Part shown: positions 18,005-27,383 of the stretch, in pieces
Numbering within the stretch: the stretch's first letter is position 1
How the letters are laid out: the number at the start of each line of letters is the position of its first letter
DNA from: Martelella lutilitoris
GTDB taxonomy: Bacteria; Pseudomonadota; Alphaproteobacteria; Rhizobiales; Rhizobiaceae
Length of the DNA stretch: 64,000 nt
Direction: 5' to 3'
Assembly: GCF_016598595.1 (NCBI RefSeq)
Contig: NZ_CP066786.1
Span: 2,255,501-2,319,500, forward strand
Position numbers and translations under genes: made by a program
The notes under the pieces: model-generated
The model's database searches: none
What the model was told of the DNA's origin: nothing
The model's input: only the letters and a program-made list of their open reading frames with translations

Positions 18005-18421
18005 ATGACCGTTTCACCCAAACCCGCCTCCTCCGTGATCGTCAGACGCGGCGAGAAATTCCTGCTCGTGCGCAGGGCCAATCCGCCGGCGCAGGCGATG
18101 TATGCCTTTCCCGGCGGCAAGGCAGAGGAAGGCGAGACGGCCGAACAGGCCGCAATCCGCGAACTGGCCGAGGAAACGGGGCTTATTGCCGCGTCCGCCC
18201 GAAGATATGCCGTCTACGACCTGATCGACCGCGACGACGATGGGCGCATCACGAGCTTCTACCGGCTGAGCGTCTTTCTCGCGGATGTCGATGGGGCAGC
18301 CGTCGCGGCCGCTGCCGACGATGCCGATGACCTCGGCTGGTACGCGCTTGAGGAAATCCGCGTCCTGAACGTGCCGACCAGCGTGCTCGAATGCGCCGAA
18401 AGGCTCGCATCGCCGGATTGA
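18005..18421 (+). CDS. Nudix hydrolase
   Basis: A 138-residue hydrolase of nucleoside diphosphates linked to another moiety. The Nudix box G-x5-E-x7-R-E-x2-E-E-x-G is complete (GGKAEEGETAEQAAIRELAEETGL, about 37-60). The length and SVIVRRGEKFLLVRRA start resemble ADP-ribose or NADH-type pyrophosphatases, but the substrate cannot be told. The ATG at 18005 follows GGAAGGA; an earlier in-frame Met at 17957 has no site. Confidence 0.9.
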   Translation: MTVSPKPASSVIVRRGEKFLLVRRANPPAQAMYAFPGGKAEEGETAEQAAIRELAEETGLIAASARRYAVYDLIDRDDDGRITSFYRLSVFLADVDGAAVAAAADDADDLGWYALEEIRVLNVPTSVLECAERLASPD

Positions 18422-18581
18422 ACTGTGGCGCGGGCGTCACAGCAACGCGGGAACAATCGCGGCGATGCCGTCGCGTTAACCGGCTGTTCACTTTTTATGG
18501 CAGCGCCGCTGACAGAACGACCAAAATGTTGATACGGTAGTGACCGAACGACCAAGAACGAGAAGCCAGCAAGGAACAGAG

Positions 18582-18839
18582 ATGAAGCCGAATGCCAATG
18601 AAATCGACGACATGATCGTGCGCGAAAAGATGCAGGCGGCTCTCGAATACCAGAACGAAGCTTGGGCCGACGGCGTTGCCGACGGCATCGAACCCGAGAT
18701 CATCGCCGATGCGGCGCTGGCGCTCGCCATGCGTGAAACCGTCCGCATGATCGGCGAGGAAGGCGCGGAGGCGATGCTGGAATCGCTGCGCGAGCGCATG
18801 CTGGCCGGTGAGTTCTCGCCCGATCGCATCCTTCAGTAA
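18582..18839 (+). CDS. conserved hypothetical protein, 85 aa
   Basis: A small, acidic, probably all-helical cytosolic protein with many Ala, Glu and Met residues (GVADGIEPEIIADAALALAMRETVRMIGEEGAEAM). No signal peptide, membrane helix or catalytic motif is seen. The ATG at 18582 follows AAGGAACAGAG. It lies 160 bp after the Nudix gene and about 108 bp before ygfZ, on the same strand. Codon use matches the neighbours. Function unknown. Confidence 0.7.
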   Translation: MKPNANEIDDMIVREKMQAALEYQNEAWADGVADGIEPEIIADAALALAMRETVRMIGEEGAEAMLESLRERMLAGEFSPDRILQ

Positions 18840-18947
18840 TCCCGGCCTGGCTGCCGAGCCGCCCTCCTCCCCGCATTGACGAATGCCGCTTCGCGCGTGA
18901 CAAATCGGATCGCGATTCGATCCGCGCCGCGCATGAAAGGGACGACA

Positions 18948-19787
18948 ATGGCATTGATCCATCTTCCGGACAGAGCCTTCATCACGCTTGAGGGCGAAGA
19001 CGCCGAAGCGTTTCTGCAGAACCTGATCACCACCAACATCGATGGGCTTGCCCCCGGCGAGGCCTGGCCCGGCGCGCTGTTGACGCCACAGGGCAAGATC
19101 ATGTTCGATTTCCTGATTTCGCGCGGTCCGGCGGGTTTTCTGATCGAGACCCATGCCGGGGACCAGGCCGCGCTCGCCAAGCGGCTGATGCTTTACAAGC
19201 TACGCGCCAAGGTGACGATCGGCACGCCGGCTCATGACGGCGTCACGGCGATCGTCGGCGAGGACACTATTCCGGACAGCGCTGTTGCGGACAGGCGCTT
19301 TTCGCTCTCCGATGTCGCGCTCTTCCGCCTGCCCGATCGACTGGACGGCGCAGCGGATGACCCCGAGACTTATACTGCCTTACGGATCGAAGCCGGCGCG
19401 GCGGAGATGCACGCGGATTTCGCCGCCGAAGACGCCTTTCCCCATGACGTGCTGTTCGACAGGAATGGCGGTCTCAACTTCCGCAAGGGCTGCTATGTCG
19501 GCCAGGAAGTGGTCTCGCGCATGCAGCATCGCGGCACGGCGCGGCGAAGGCTGGTGCGGCTGGAGGCCTCCGAACCCTTCAACACGGATCAGGGCACTGT
19601 CGAGGCCGGCGGCAAGTATGCCGGCAGCCTCGGTTCGGTCAGCGGACATGCCGCCATGGCGATCGTGCGCATCGACCGGATCGCGGCGGCCGCCGGCGAT
19701 GTCAGCGTCGGCGGCTTACCGGTCAGCGTCACGCCCTATGCCTGGAGCGGCGTATCGCTCGAGCCGACCGGCGCGGAGCCCGAGTAA
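18948..19787 (+). CDS. ygfZ: folate-binding protein YgfZ/CAF17 family
   Basis: A 279-residue GcvT-like protein that uses tetrahydrofolate and assists maturation or repair of Fe-S enzymes. The family signature K-G-C-Y-x-G-Q-E is visible (RKGCYVGQEVVSRMQHRG, about residues 180-197). The start at 18948 follows AAAGGGACGAC; an in-frame Met at 18876 lacks a site. Two bases separate its stop from the HD hydrolase ATG, so a small operon ygfZ-HD-phosphatase is likely. Confidence 0.92.
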   Translation: MALIHLPDRAFITLEGEDAEAFLQNLITTNIDGLAPGEAWPGALLTPQGKIMFDFLISRGPAGFLIETHAGDQAALAKRLMLYKLRAKVTIGTPAHDGVTAIVGEDTIPDSAVADRRFSLSDVALFRLPDRLDGAADDPETYTALRIEAGAAEMHADFAAEDAFPHDVLFDRNGGLNFRKGCYVGQEVVSRMQHRGTARRRLVRLEASEPFNTDQGTVEAGGKYAGSLGSVSGHAAMAIVRIDRIAAAAGDVSVGGLPVSVTPYAWSGVSLEPTGAEPE

Positions 19788-19789
19788 CC

Positions 19790-20419
19790 ATGGCCAAGAC
19801 TGATGCCCGAGCCTGGCAGCGCATGCTTTCCGGCCGCCGGCTGGACCTGCTCGATCCCTCCCCGCTTGATGTCGAGATCTCCGACATCGCCCACGGGCTG
19901 GCCCGCGTTGCCCGCTGGAACGGCCAGACGGTCGGCGCCCACGCCTATTCCGTTGCCCAGCACAGCCTTGTTGTCGAGACGATCTTCGTCCATTGCCACA
20001 AGGCAAGCCCCGAAGACTGCCAGATGGCGCTTCTGCACGATGCGCCCGAATATGTGATCGGCGACATGATCTCTCCGTTCAAGGCAGTCGTCGGCGGCGG
20101 ATACAAGAGTGTCGAGAAGCGGCTGGAATCGGCCGTTCACCTGCGCTTCGGCCTGCCGCCGCATCCCTCGCGCACGCTGAAGGCGCGAATCAAGGCTGCC
20201 GACCGCATCGCCGCCTATTTCGAGGCGATCACCCTTGCCGGCTTTTCGCGTGCCGAGGCAAAGCGCTTTTTCGGCGAGCCCAACGGGGTGTCGATCGAGA
20301 TGCTCGCGATCGAGCCGATGGCGACAACCGACGCCCAGACGCGGTTCTTGGCCCGGTTCTCCGAGATCGAGGCCGAGCGCGCCAGCCGGGAGGCGACGGC
20401 GAAGGGGAGCGTCGGATGA
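19790..20419 (+). CDS. HD-domain phosphohydrolase (YfbR-like 5'-deoxynucleotidase)
   Basis: A 209-residue metal-dependent HD hydrolase. Ligands are visible as the early His in AHAYSVAQH, the HD pair in LLHDAPEY and a late Asp in KAADRIAAYFE. YfbR-type enzymes dephosphorylate deoxynucleoside 5'-monophosphates. It starts two bases after ygfZ and overlaps the next gene by ATGA, so the three are co-translated. The specific substrate is inferred from family resemblance. Confidence 0.87.
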   Translation: MAKTDARAWQRMLSGRRLDLLDPSPLDVEISDIAHGLARVARWNGQTVGAHAYSVAQHSLVVETIFVHCHKASPEDCQMALLHDAPEYVIGDMISPFKAVVGGGYKSVEKRLESAVHLRFGLPPHPSRTLKARIKAADRIAAYFEAITLAGFSRAEAKRFFGEPNGVSIEMLAIEPMATTDAQTRFLARFSEIEAERASREATAKGSVG

Positions 20420-20976
20420 GTTCAGCCATCGTCGTCAGCCCGCTGGCGCGCATCGGCGAGATGGCTGCCCGTCACAAGTGCCGGTCCATGCTGTCGCTGA
20501 TGGCGAACGGCCATGACTTTTCTCGGCCTGGGGTGATCGATCCGGCCCGGCACCTGACGTTGCGGATGAACGATATCGCCTTTGCCGGCAGCGGCAAGCT
20601 GGTTGCGCCGGAGGCTTCTCACGTCGAAGAGATCATCCGCTTTGCACGGGTCTCCGATGGTCCCCTGCTTGTCCACTGCTGGATGGGCGTATCCCGCTCT
20701 CCGGCCGCAGCGCTGATCGCGGCGCTGGCGCGCGCGCCTCTGCTCGATGATCTTGCGCTGGCAAAGGCGCTGAGGGCGGCATCGCCCTTTGCCACGCCGA
20801 ATGCGCGTCTCATTGCCCTTGGCGACGAGGCGCTCGATCGGAAGGGGCGCCTTGCCGAAGCGGTCAGCGCGATCGGGCGCGGGCGCGACTGCCAGCTGAA
20901 CCTGCCCTTCGTGCTGGAACCGCAGCGGCTTTTCGATGACGGTGGCGAAGTTGCAGCGATGCGCGAGTTTTCGTAG
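20416..20976 (+). CDS. protein tyrosine phosphatase-like protein
   Basis: A 186-residue protein with the cysteine phosphatase loop H-C-x2-G-x-S-R-S (Cys88 to Arg94: HCWMGVSRS). This is the CX5R active site of dual-specificity or tyrosine phosphatases. The start codon overlaps the HD gene stop (ATGA at 20416-20419), so translation is coupled. Rhizobial homologues are annotated only as phosphatases; the substrate is unknown. The tail QLNLPFVLEPQRLFDD is typical of this group. Confidence 0.82.
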   Translation: MSSAIVVSPLARIGEMAARHKCRSMLSLMANGHDFSRPGVIDPARHLTLRMNDIAFAGSGKLVAPEASHVEEIIRFARVSDGPLLVHCWMGVSRSPAAALIAALARAPLLDDLALAKALRAASPFATPNARLIALGDEALDRKGRLAEAVSAIGRGRDCQLNLPFVLEPQRLFDDGGEVAAMREFS

Positions 20977-21048
20977 CATGGACTTACGCTGAAAACGCCC
21001 TAGCTAGGCAATAACTCAACTCGAACTTCCCAAGACAAGGCATTTTCA

Positions 21049-21957
21049 ATGGATGGTATAGAGCAACAGGTCGGCGACATGTTCAAGGCGTCTGGCGATT
21101 TCGCCAACGCCATGTGGGCGCTGGTCATCACCTACACATTTTCGGTTCTGGGCGCCGTCATCCTGCTGATCGTCGGATGGATCGTGGCCGCGCTGGTGCA
21201 GCGATCGATCAAGAACGCATTCCTCAAATTCGAGAATGTCGACCGCACGCTTGCCGGTTTCTTCGGCAACATAGCGCGCTACGGCATACTGACCATCGTC
21301 ATCATCATGGTGCTCGGCCAGTTCGGCGTGCAGACGGCCTCCATCCTTGCCGCTCTCGGCGCCGCCGGCCTGGCCATCGGTCTCGCCCTGCAGGGAACGC
21401 TGCAGAATATCGCGGCGGGCATCATGCTTCTCGTGTTGCGCCCCTTCCGCGTCGGCGAATATATCAGCACCGGCTCGATCGACGGCACGGTGCAGGAAGT
21501 CGGTCTTTTCGCCACCGAACTGAAGACGTTTGACGGCCTCTTCCGCCTGGCCCCGAACTCGACGCTCTGGAACGTCTCGATCACCAATTATTCGCGCGTC
21601 ACCCAGCGCATGCACGAGCTTGCCATCGGTATCGGCTATGACGATGACCTGAAGAAGGCGATCGAGATCCTGCTCGATCTCGCCCGGAACAATGAGAACG
21701 TTCTCGCCGATCCCGAGCCCTACGCCTTCGTCAAGGAGCTCGGCGACAGCGCCGTTGTCGTCGCGATGCGCTACTGGGCACCGGGCCCCGTGTGGTGGAA
21801 GACGACGCATATCATGACCCGCGATGCCAAGCTCGCCTTCGACGAGGCCGGCATTTCCATTCCCTTCCCGCAGGTCACGCTGTCGACTCTGGACGGCGAC
21901 GAACAGCTCCTCGAAAAAGGGGACGAGGCCGGAGACAAACCGGCGGAGAAGAGCTAG
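21049..21957 (+). CDS. small-conductance mechanosensitive channel, MscS family
   Basis: A 302-residue inner-membrane channel that opens on osmotic downshock. Three N-terminal helices (about 20-50, 70-90 and 95-125) end in the pore helix rich in Gly and Ala (AALGAAGLAIGLALQGTLQNIAAG). The beta-domain PFRVGEYI and the C-terminal vestibule follow. The overall size matches E. coli MscS (286). The C-terminal 20 residues are acidic. It is monocistronic, ended by a terminator at 21974-21999. Confidence 0.93.
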   Translation: MDGIEQQVGDMFKASGDFANAMWALVITYTFSVLGAVILLIVGWIVAALVQRSIKNAFLKFENVDRTLAGFFGNIARYGILTIVIIMVLGQFGVQTASILAALGAAGLAIGLALQGTLQNIAAGIMLLVLRPFRVGEYISTGSIDGTVQEVGLFATELKTFDGLFRLAPNSTLWNVSITNYSRVTQRMHELAIGIGYDDDLKKAIEILLDLARNNENVLADPEPYAFVKELGDSAVVVAMRYWAPGPVWWKTTHIMTRDAKLAFDEAGISIPFPQVTLSTLDGDEQLLEKGDEAGDKPAEKS

Positions 21958-21973
21958 GATCAGGAACAAAGTT

Positions 21974-21999
21974 GCCGGCCTCGCGCCGGCTTCTTTTTT
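21974..21999 (+). terminator. intrinsic terminator after the MscS gene
   Basis: GCCGGC (21974-21979) pairs with GCCGGC (21985-21990) around a 5-nt loop, followed by TTCTTTTTT. Confidence 0.88.
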
Positions 22000-22022
22000 G
22001 ATCCTTTACGCCGGAGCCTGTC

Positions 22023-22871
22023 ATGAAGATTGCCGCCCTCAACATCTACCCGCTGAAAAGCGCGCGCGGGATCGCGCTTGAGGAAAGCCAGTGCGGCCCT
22101 TCGGGACTTGTCGGCGACAGGACCGCGGTGATCACGGACGCGGCCGGTCGGTTCATTACCCAGCGCGACATGCCGGCGCTGGCCCGGCTTTCCGCTGTCC
22201 GTCAGGACGACGGGCTGGTGCTCGCGATGGACGGTTCAAAACCGATTTTTGCTGCTCCGCGCCATGCCGACAGGCTTGATGTCACAGTGTGGAGAGACAC
22301 GGTCAATGCCGCAACCGCCTCGAAAGACGTCGATGAGACGCTCTCGGAATGGCTCGATCGCCCGGTTCGCCTTGCCTTCTTTGACGATTCTGCCCGCCGC
22401 GTCGCAAGTCGCGACTGGGTTGAAACGGACACGCCGGTGTCCTTCGCCGACGGCTTCCAGCTTCTGGTGACCACAACGGGTTCGCTCGCCGCGCTCAATG
22501 CCGATCTTAGGGCCCACGGGGCCGAAACGGTCGGCATGGAGCGGTTCCGGCCGAATATCGTGCTCGACTGCGCGGAACCCTGGGCGGAGGACGGCTGGAC
22601 CGGTATCGAGATTGCCGGAATCCGGTTCGACTTCGTCAAACCCTGCGCCCGCTGTATCATGACCACGCAGGACCAGGCGACCGGATCGCGCGACGGCGCC
22701 AATCCGCTACCGGCGATGGGGCGCATCCGCATGTCGGCGGACAGGCGGGTGCCCGGTCCGCTGTTCGGCTGGAACGCCGTGCCGCGCGGCGAAGGTCTGC
22801 TGCGGGTCGGCGACGCGGTGAAAGTCTCCGGAACGCGGGACGAGCGCTGGCCGCTGAGGCGGCGGGGCTGA
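22023..22871 (+). CDS. MOSC domain protein (YcbX/mARC-like)
   Basis: A 282-residue molybdenum cofactor protein with an N-terminal MOSC_N barrel (NIYPLKSARGI) and a MOSC domain (about 130-270). The cysteine that would hold molybdenum lies in KPCARC, and MERFRPNIV is the usual preceding motif. Relatives reduce N-hydroxylated bases with electrons from a ferredoxin or reductase. E. coli YcbX carries its own ferredoxin domain; this one does not, so it needs an outside electron donor. It converges on recO with a 3-bp gap. Confidence 0.88.
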   Translation: MKIAALNIYPLKSARGIALEESQCGPSGLVGDRTAVITDAAGRFITQRDMPALARLSAVRQDDGLVLAMDGSKPIFAAPRHADRLDVTVWRDTVNAATASKDVDETLSEWLDRPVRLAFFDDSARRVASRDWVETDTPVSFADGFQLLVTTTGSLAALNADLRAHGAETVGMERFRPNIVLDCAEPWAEDGWTGIEIAGIRFDFVKPCARCIMTTQDQATGSRDGANPLPAMGRIRMSADRRVPGPLFGWNAVPRGEGLLRVGDAVKVSGTRDERWPLRRRG

Positions 22872-22874
22872 AGT

Positions 22875-23618
22875 TCAGGTCGTTTCCTGTCTCTCCAGCG
22901 CCTTCAGCGTTGCCGCAATGAAACTGTCGCGGGCGCCGTCCGGCTTGATCCCGCGCGGCTCGTAGACGTGACGATCGAGAAAGAAACCGGTCAAGCGAAA
23001 GCCAGCGGAAAGACCATTCGGATCGGCGGCCGCGTTGAGATCGGTCCTCAGAAAATCCGGAAGCGCCAGCATCCGGTCGGCATAGGGCGCGCCGGCATCC
23101 CGCGACACCGCCCTGCCCGATTTCGGCGACACATAGACAAGATCGACCACGGAACCGTTGGCGGCGCAGCGCGCCAGATCAAGCCCGAAACCGAGTTCGT
23201 TCAGAAGCGCCAGTTCGAAGCGAACGAAAAGCTCGCCCGCCGATGCCGGGTCATCGAGATGGGCGATGATCACCTCGACGGCCTCGCACAGGTGCCGGTG
23301 CGGATCGCGTTCCGGAAGCAGGCGCAGCAGCGCCGCCATGGCCCGCATGCCGTGCAGCGCGGTTGCCGACTGCATCAGGAGCCCAGCACGCTGGCTGAGC
23401 GGCTCCACCCGGAACTCGCCGAGATGCTCGGAAAGCCTGGCCCGCCAGATGAGCGAGACCCGGTTACCGGGTTGCAGAACCGGCCGCATGGCGCGCGAGC
23501 GTCCGCCGCGCACCAGCCCCAGATGCCGGCCATGGGCAAGCGTCATCACCTCGGCAATGGCGCTGGTCTCGCCGTGGCGGCGCACGCCCAGAACAATGCC
23601 TTCGTCCTGCCACTCCAT
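22875..23618 (-). CDS. recO: DNA repair protein RecO
   Basis: A 247-residue mediator that loads RecA onto SSB-coated DNA with RecF and RecR. The N-terminal OB fold begins [17 protein letters not shown], the usual alphaproteobacterial RecO start, followed by the helical domain. A canonical zinc cysteine cluster is not evident; one cysteine is in DLARCAANG. It is the last gene of the conserved lepB-rnc-era-recO run, 19 bp after era. Confidence 0.93.
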   Translation of the reverse strand: MEWQDEGIVLGVRRHGETSAIAEVMTLAHGRHLGLVRGGRSRAMRPVLQPGNRVSLIWRARLSEHLGEFRVEPLSQRAGLLMQSATALHGMRAMAALLRLLPERDPHRHLCEAVEVIIAHLDDPASAGELFVRFELALLNELGFGLDLARCAANGSVVDLVYVSPKSGRAVSRDAGAPYADRMLALPDFLRTDLNAAADPNGLSAGFRLTGFFLDRHVYEPRGIKPDGARDSFIAATLKALERQETT

Positions 23619-23637
23619 TGCTTACACCGCCCGGCTT

Positions 23638-24561
23638 TCACTGCGAATAGTCGAGCCCCATCTCGCGGTAGCGCTCAGGATCGTCGCCCCAGTTCTCGCG
23701 CACCTTGACGAACAGGAACAGGTGGACCTTCTGTTCGAGGATCTCGGACAGCTCCTTGCGGGCGGCCATGGAAATCGACTTGATCGCCTCGCCGCCCTTG
23801 CCAAGCGCGATCTTCTTCTGGCTGTGGCGTTCCAGATAGACCACCTGCTCGATGCGCACCGAACCGTCCTTGCGCTCCTCCCACTTCTCGGTTTCGACAT
23901 GGGCAGAGTAAGGCAGTTCCTGGTGAAGCCTAAGGAACAGTTTTTCGCGGGTGATTTCGGCGGCAAGCTGGCGCATCGGCAGATCGGAGATCTGATCCTC
24001 GGGATAGTACCACGGGCCCTCCGGCAGGGCCTTCGCCAGATAGTCCATCAGGTCGTCACAGCCCGAGCCATTGGTGGCCGAGATCATGAAGGTCTGCTCG
24101 AAGCCGATCGCCTCGTTGGCGGCCGCCGCAAGCTTCAGCAGGTCTTCATGACGCACGCGGTCGATCTTGTTGAGCACCAGGATCTTCGGCTGGCGGACCT
24201 CTTTCAGACCTTCGAGAATGGCTTCCGCGTCGCCCTTAAGCCCGCGCTCGGCATCGATCAGCATCATGATGAGATCGGCATCGCGCGCGCCGCTCCAGGC
24301 CGCCAGCACCATGGCGCGGTCCAGCCTGCGGCGCGGCTTGAAGATGCCGGGCGTATCCATGAACACGATCTGGGCATTGTCATGAATGGCGATGCCGCGC
24401 AGCGTGGCGCGCGTGGTCTGCACCTTATGGCTGACGATCGAGACCTTGGCGCCGACGAGCCGGTTGACCAATGTCGATTTGCCGGCATTGGTCGGGCCTA
24501 TCAGCGCGACGAAGCCGGAGCGGGTCGCGGCTATCTCTGCACCAGTTTCTTCGTCTGTCAT
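23638..24561 (-). CDS. era: GTPase Era
   Basis: A 307-residue GTPase needed for 16S rRNA maturation and 30S assembly. G1 is GPTNAGKST, G3 is DTPG and G4 is NKID. The C-terminal KH domain carries the GKGGEAIKSI loop for RNA binding. Its position after rnc is the classic arrangement. It is 103 bp downstream of rnc and 19 bp before recO. Confidence 0.97.
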   Translation of the reverse strand: MTDEETGAEIAATRSGFVALIGPTNAGKSTLVNRLVGAKVSIVSHKVQTTRATLRGIAIHDNAQIVFMDTPGIFKPRRRLDRAMVLAAWSGARDADLIMMLIDAERGLKGDAEAILEGLKEVRQPKILVLNKIDRVRHEDLLKLAAAANEAIGFEQTFMISATNGSGCDDLMDYLAKALPEGPWYYPEDQISDLPMRQLAAEITREKLFLRLHQELPYSAHVETEKWEERKDGSVRIEQVVYLERHSQKKIALGKGGEAIKSISMAARKELSEILEQKVHLFLFVKVRENWGDDPERYREMGLDYSQ

Positions 24562-24664
24562 TTGTTTCTCCTGCGGCTCACGCCAGAAAGCGAAAGACGA
24601 TAAAACATTTTGAATTCAGTAAATTACTACGCCAAACTAAACGCACTCATGAATGCGAGAAGCA

Positions 24665-25372
24665 TCAGCTCCCGGCTGTCCAGACGCCTTCGCGCTCCAG
24701 GAGCTTTGTAGCGGCAACCTGCTCGGCCGCGCGCTTGGAGCGGTCAACGCCGACCTCCGGCGCGACGCCCTTTACAGTGACCTTGACAGTAAACCGCGGT
24801 TCATGATCCGGCCCCGACCTGTCCTCGACGTGATAGGCCGGTGTTTCGCCGTGTTTGGCATGCGCCCATTCCTGCAGTTCCGTCTTGGCGTCGCGTCGCA
24901 GTTTGACGCCATCGGCAAAGAGCGGCTTCCAGTGCGTCTCGATGAAGCGGCGCGCCGGCTCCAGTCCGCCTTCCAGGTAGATCGCCGCGATCACGCTCTC
25001 GACCACGTCGGCGCGGATGGAGAGAACGCGTTTGCCCGTCAGCTTCTTCACGTCCTGGCCGGTCTTGATGAAGCGGTGCAGGCCGAGATCGTCGGCGACC
25101 CGGGCGCAGGCCTCCGCACTCACCAACTGGTTGAGGCGCACGGAAAGCTCGCCCTCGCTCGCCGTCGGAAAAAGCTTGAACAGGTTCTCCGCAATCACCA
25201 GCCCCAGCACGCGGTCGCCGAGAAACTCCAGCCGCTCGTAATTGCCGTCCTTGCCGTTGCGCGCGCTCGAATGGGTCAGCGCCCGCGCGATGCGCTCGCG
25301 ATCGGCAAACGCGAAGCCGATCAGACTCGCCAGCGCATCGACGTCTTCCTCTCTTGCGTCCCGTGCCGCCAT
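24665..25372 (-). CDS. rnc: ribonuclease III
   Basis: A 235-residue endonuclease for double-stranded RNA in rRNA and mRNA processing. The catalytic signature is YERLEFLGDRVLGL, and the C-terminal double-stranded RNA-binding domain ends near KRAAEQVAATKLLE. Its ATG directly abuts the lepB stop (TGA then ATG), so translation is coupled. Length matches the family. Confidence 0.97.
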   Translation of the reverse strand: MAARDAREEDVDALASLIGFAFADRERIARALTHSSARNGKDGNYERLEFLGDRVLGLVIAENLFKLFPTASEGELSVRLNQLVSAEACARVADDLGLHRFIKTGQDVKKLTGKRVLSIRADVVESVIAAIYLEGGLEPARRFIETHWKPLFADGVKLRRDAKTELQEWAHAKHGETPAYHVEDRSGPDHEPRFTVKVTVKGVAPEVGVDRSKRAAEQVAATKLLEREGVWTAGS

Positions 25373-26119
25373 TCAGCCACCGATGACCTTAAACAGGCGA
25401 TCCCAGCGCATGTTGAACGGCCACTTCCAGATTTCAGCGAAGGACGTGTCGTTGCCGAGCGAGAAGAAAATCAGGCTGGCGCGGCCGATCAGGTTCTCCG
25501 CCGGCACGAAGCCGACATCGAAACGGCTGTCGAGCGAATTGTCGCGGTTGTCGCCCATCATGAAGTAGTGCCCCTCGGGCACGATGAATTCGCGGGTGTT
25601 GTCGCCGGGCGAATTGCGGATCTCGTCAAGCGTGTCATAGCTCACGCCATCGGGAAGGGTCTCGCGGAAGACCGGAATGTCGCGGCCCGGATCCCGGCGA
25701 TAGTCGGAGGTGAAGGTGCCGTCAGCGGTACGCGGAACCGGCTCGCCGTTCAGGTAGAGAATGCCGTTCTGCACCTGCACCCGGTCGCCTGGAAGACCGA
25801 TCACGCGCTTGATGTAGTCGACACTCGGATTCGGCGGATAGCGAAACACCACAACGTCGCCGCGATCGGGATCGGAGCCGAAAATGCGGCCCTCGAAAAG
25901 GTTGGGCGAGAACGGCAGAGAATAGCGCGAATAGCCGTAGGAGAACTTGTTGACGAACAGATAGTCGCCCACCAGCAGCGTCGGCATCATCGAACCGGAA
26001 GGAATGGTGAAGGGCTGAAACAAAAATGTCTTGATGACAAGAGCGAGAAGCAGCGCCTGAACAATGACTTTGACATTGCTCCAGAGCGAGCTCTCCTTTT
26101 TTTCTTCTTCTTCGGCCAC
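25373..26119 (-). CDS. lepB: signal peptidase I
   Basis: A 248-residue membrane protease that removes signal peptides from secreted proteins. One N-terminal membrane helix (about 18-32) is followed by catalytic Ser43 in IPSGSMMPTL and Lys104 in YIKRVIGLPGD; GDNRDNSLDSR is the conserved C-terminal box. The start is taken as GTG at 26119 because AAGGAAACAAAGC precedes it and the length then fits rhizobial LepB. An ATG at 26176 in the same frame has no ribosome site. Confidence 0.95.
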   Translation of the reverse strand: MAEEEEKKESSLWSNVKVIVQALLLALVIKTFLFQPFTIPSGSMMPTLLVGDYLFVNKFSYGYSRYSLPFSPNLFEGRIFGSDPDRGDVVVFRYPPNPSVDYIKRVIGLPGDRVQVQNGILYLNGEPVPRTADGTFTSDYRRDPGRDIPVFRETLPDGVSYDTLDEIRNSPGDNTREFIVPEGHYFMMGDNRDNSLDSRFDVGFVPAENLIGRASLIFFSLGNDTSFAEIWKWPFNMRWDRLFKVIGG

Positions 26120-26213
26120 GCTTTGTTTCCTTCTTACACCCAGGTAGTCCGTTTGCCTGAGCTTTAGCCCCTCCATGCGGCACGGGCAATGTTTTTAAAC
26201 GAAATTGCCGCCT

Positions 26214-26606
26214 CTACACAGCTTCGATGATGACGAAGGCCTGGGCGAGCGGGTAGTCATCGGTGATCGTCAGGTGGATGCGCGCCGTCATCCCATCCGG
26301 CGTCAACCCGGCAAGGTGCTCGGCGGCCCGGCCGGTCAGTTCCATGGTCGGCTTTCCGCCGTCAAGATTGACCACGCCCATCTCCCGCCAGAACACGCCG
26401 CGGGCGATACCCGTGCCGAGCGCCTTGGCGCAGGCCTCCTTGGCGGCGAAGCGCTTGGCGTAGGATGCGGCGCGATTGCGGCGCGCGTCAGACCGTTGCT
26501 GCTCGATCTGCGTGAAACAGCGCGCGGTGAAGCGATCGCCGTGGCGCTCGATCGATTTCTCGATCCGCCTGATATCGATGAGATCACTGCCCATTCCGAG
26601 GATCAT
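26214..26606 (-). CDS. acpS: holo-[acyl-carrier-protein] synthase
   Basis: A 130-residue enzyme that transfers phosphopantetheine from CoA to acyl carrier proteins, and so should activate AcpP and perhaps the AcpXL encoded in this window. Signatures are [13 protein letters not shown] with the metal-binding Asp and [14 protein letters not shown]. It lies between the DUF2062 gene and lepB on the same strand. Confidence 0.96.
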   Translation of the reverse strand: MILGMGSDLIDIRRIEKSIERHGDRFTARCFTQIEQQRSDARRNRAASYAKRFAAKEACAKALGTGIARGVFWREMGVVNLDGGKPTMELTGRAAEHLAGLTPDGMTARIHLTITDDYPLAQAFVIIEAV

Positions 26607-26627
26607 CGTCTTGTTCTCCGCATCGGA

Positions 26628-27212
26628 TCAGCTCTTGCTGCCCTCGGCGGCCCGGTTTTCCTGCGGCTTGTTGCCGCGCGCCTCGAGCATGGCCTGGCGT
26701 CGCTGCTGGAAGGACTGCACGGCAAAATAGGTCAGCCCGTAGAACAAGGCGCCGCTCAAGAGCGCCGGCAGCACCGCGCCGACGACCATCGGCTCCAGCA
26801 GGGGGCGCCAGAGATCGGAGAGCTCGAAGCGATGGACCATGTCGACAAGGTCGATATGATCGCGTCCGCCGACATCACGCCCGAGCAGCGCGCTGCCGAA
26901 CCGCCAGGTGGAGAGCCAGATGAAGGGAAAGGTGAGCGGATTGCCAAAAGCCGTGCCGAGGGCCGCCGCTGCGTAATTGCCGCCGAAGAGGAAGGCCAGC
27001 AGAAAGGCCGAGAGAAAATGACCGCCGATGAAAGGCGTCCATGAGACGGCGACGCCGGCCGCAATGCCCATGGCAATCGCATGCGGCGTCGCCCTCAGCC
27101 GCACTGTGCGGTGATAAAGATAGACCGGCACGCGCCAGAAGCCCTTCCTGGGCCAGATCGCGGCGCGAAACCGTTGCCAATAGTTTGCCTGGGAACGTCT
27201 CTTAAAAAGCAT
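26628..27212 (-). CDS. DUF2062 membrane protein
   Basis: A 194-residue protein with a basic N-terminus and hydrophobic segments near 45-75, 80-100 and 140-165. The segment ATPHAIAMGIAAGVAVSWTPFIGGH is typical of DUF2062. Function unknown; in other bacteria it can be fused to glycosyltransferases. It sits just upstream of acpS (21 bp), probably in one operon, as in other alphaproteobacteria. Confidence 0.82.
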   Translation of the reverse strand: MLFKRRSQANYWQRFRAAIWPRKGFWRVPVYLYHRTVRLRATPHAIAMGIAAGVAVSWTPFIGGHFLSAFLLAFLFGGNYAAAALGTAFGNPLTFPFIWLSTWRFGSALLGRDVGGRDHIDLVDMVHRFELSDLWRPLLEPMVVGAVLPALLSGALFYGLTYFAVQSFQQRRQAMLEARGNKPQENRAAEGSKS

Positions 27213-27383
27213 CGCCTACTTTTGACATCTGGCGGGGGGATTGCAAGGGCGTAGACGGTTTCTTCGCCCGCTGCAACACCGATCGCCGGGCACGGCGACG
27301 GCGGGGCCGAGACAAGGCGCAATCAAGCGCATATCTGTCCGCCGGCTTCACACGCCAGATGTCGCCTGTCGGGGACCGGCCGG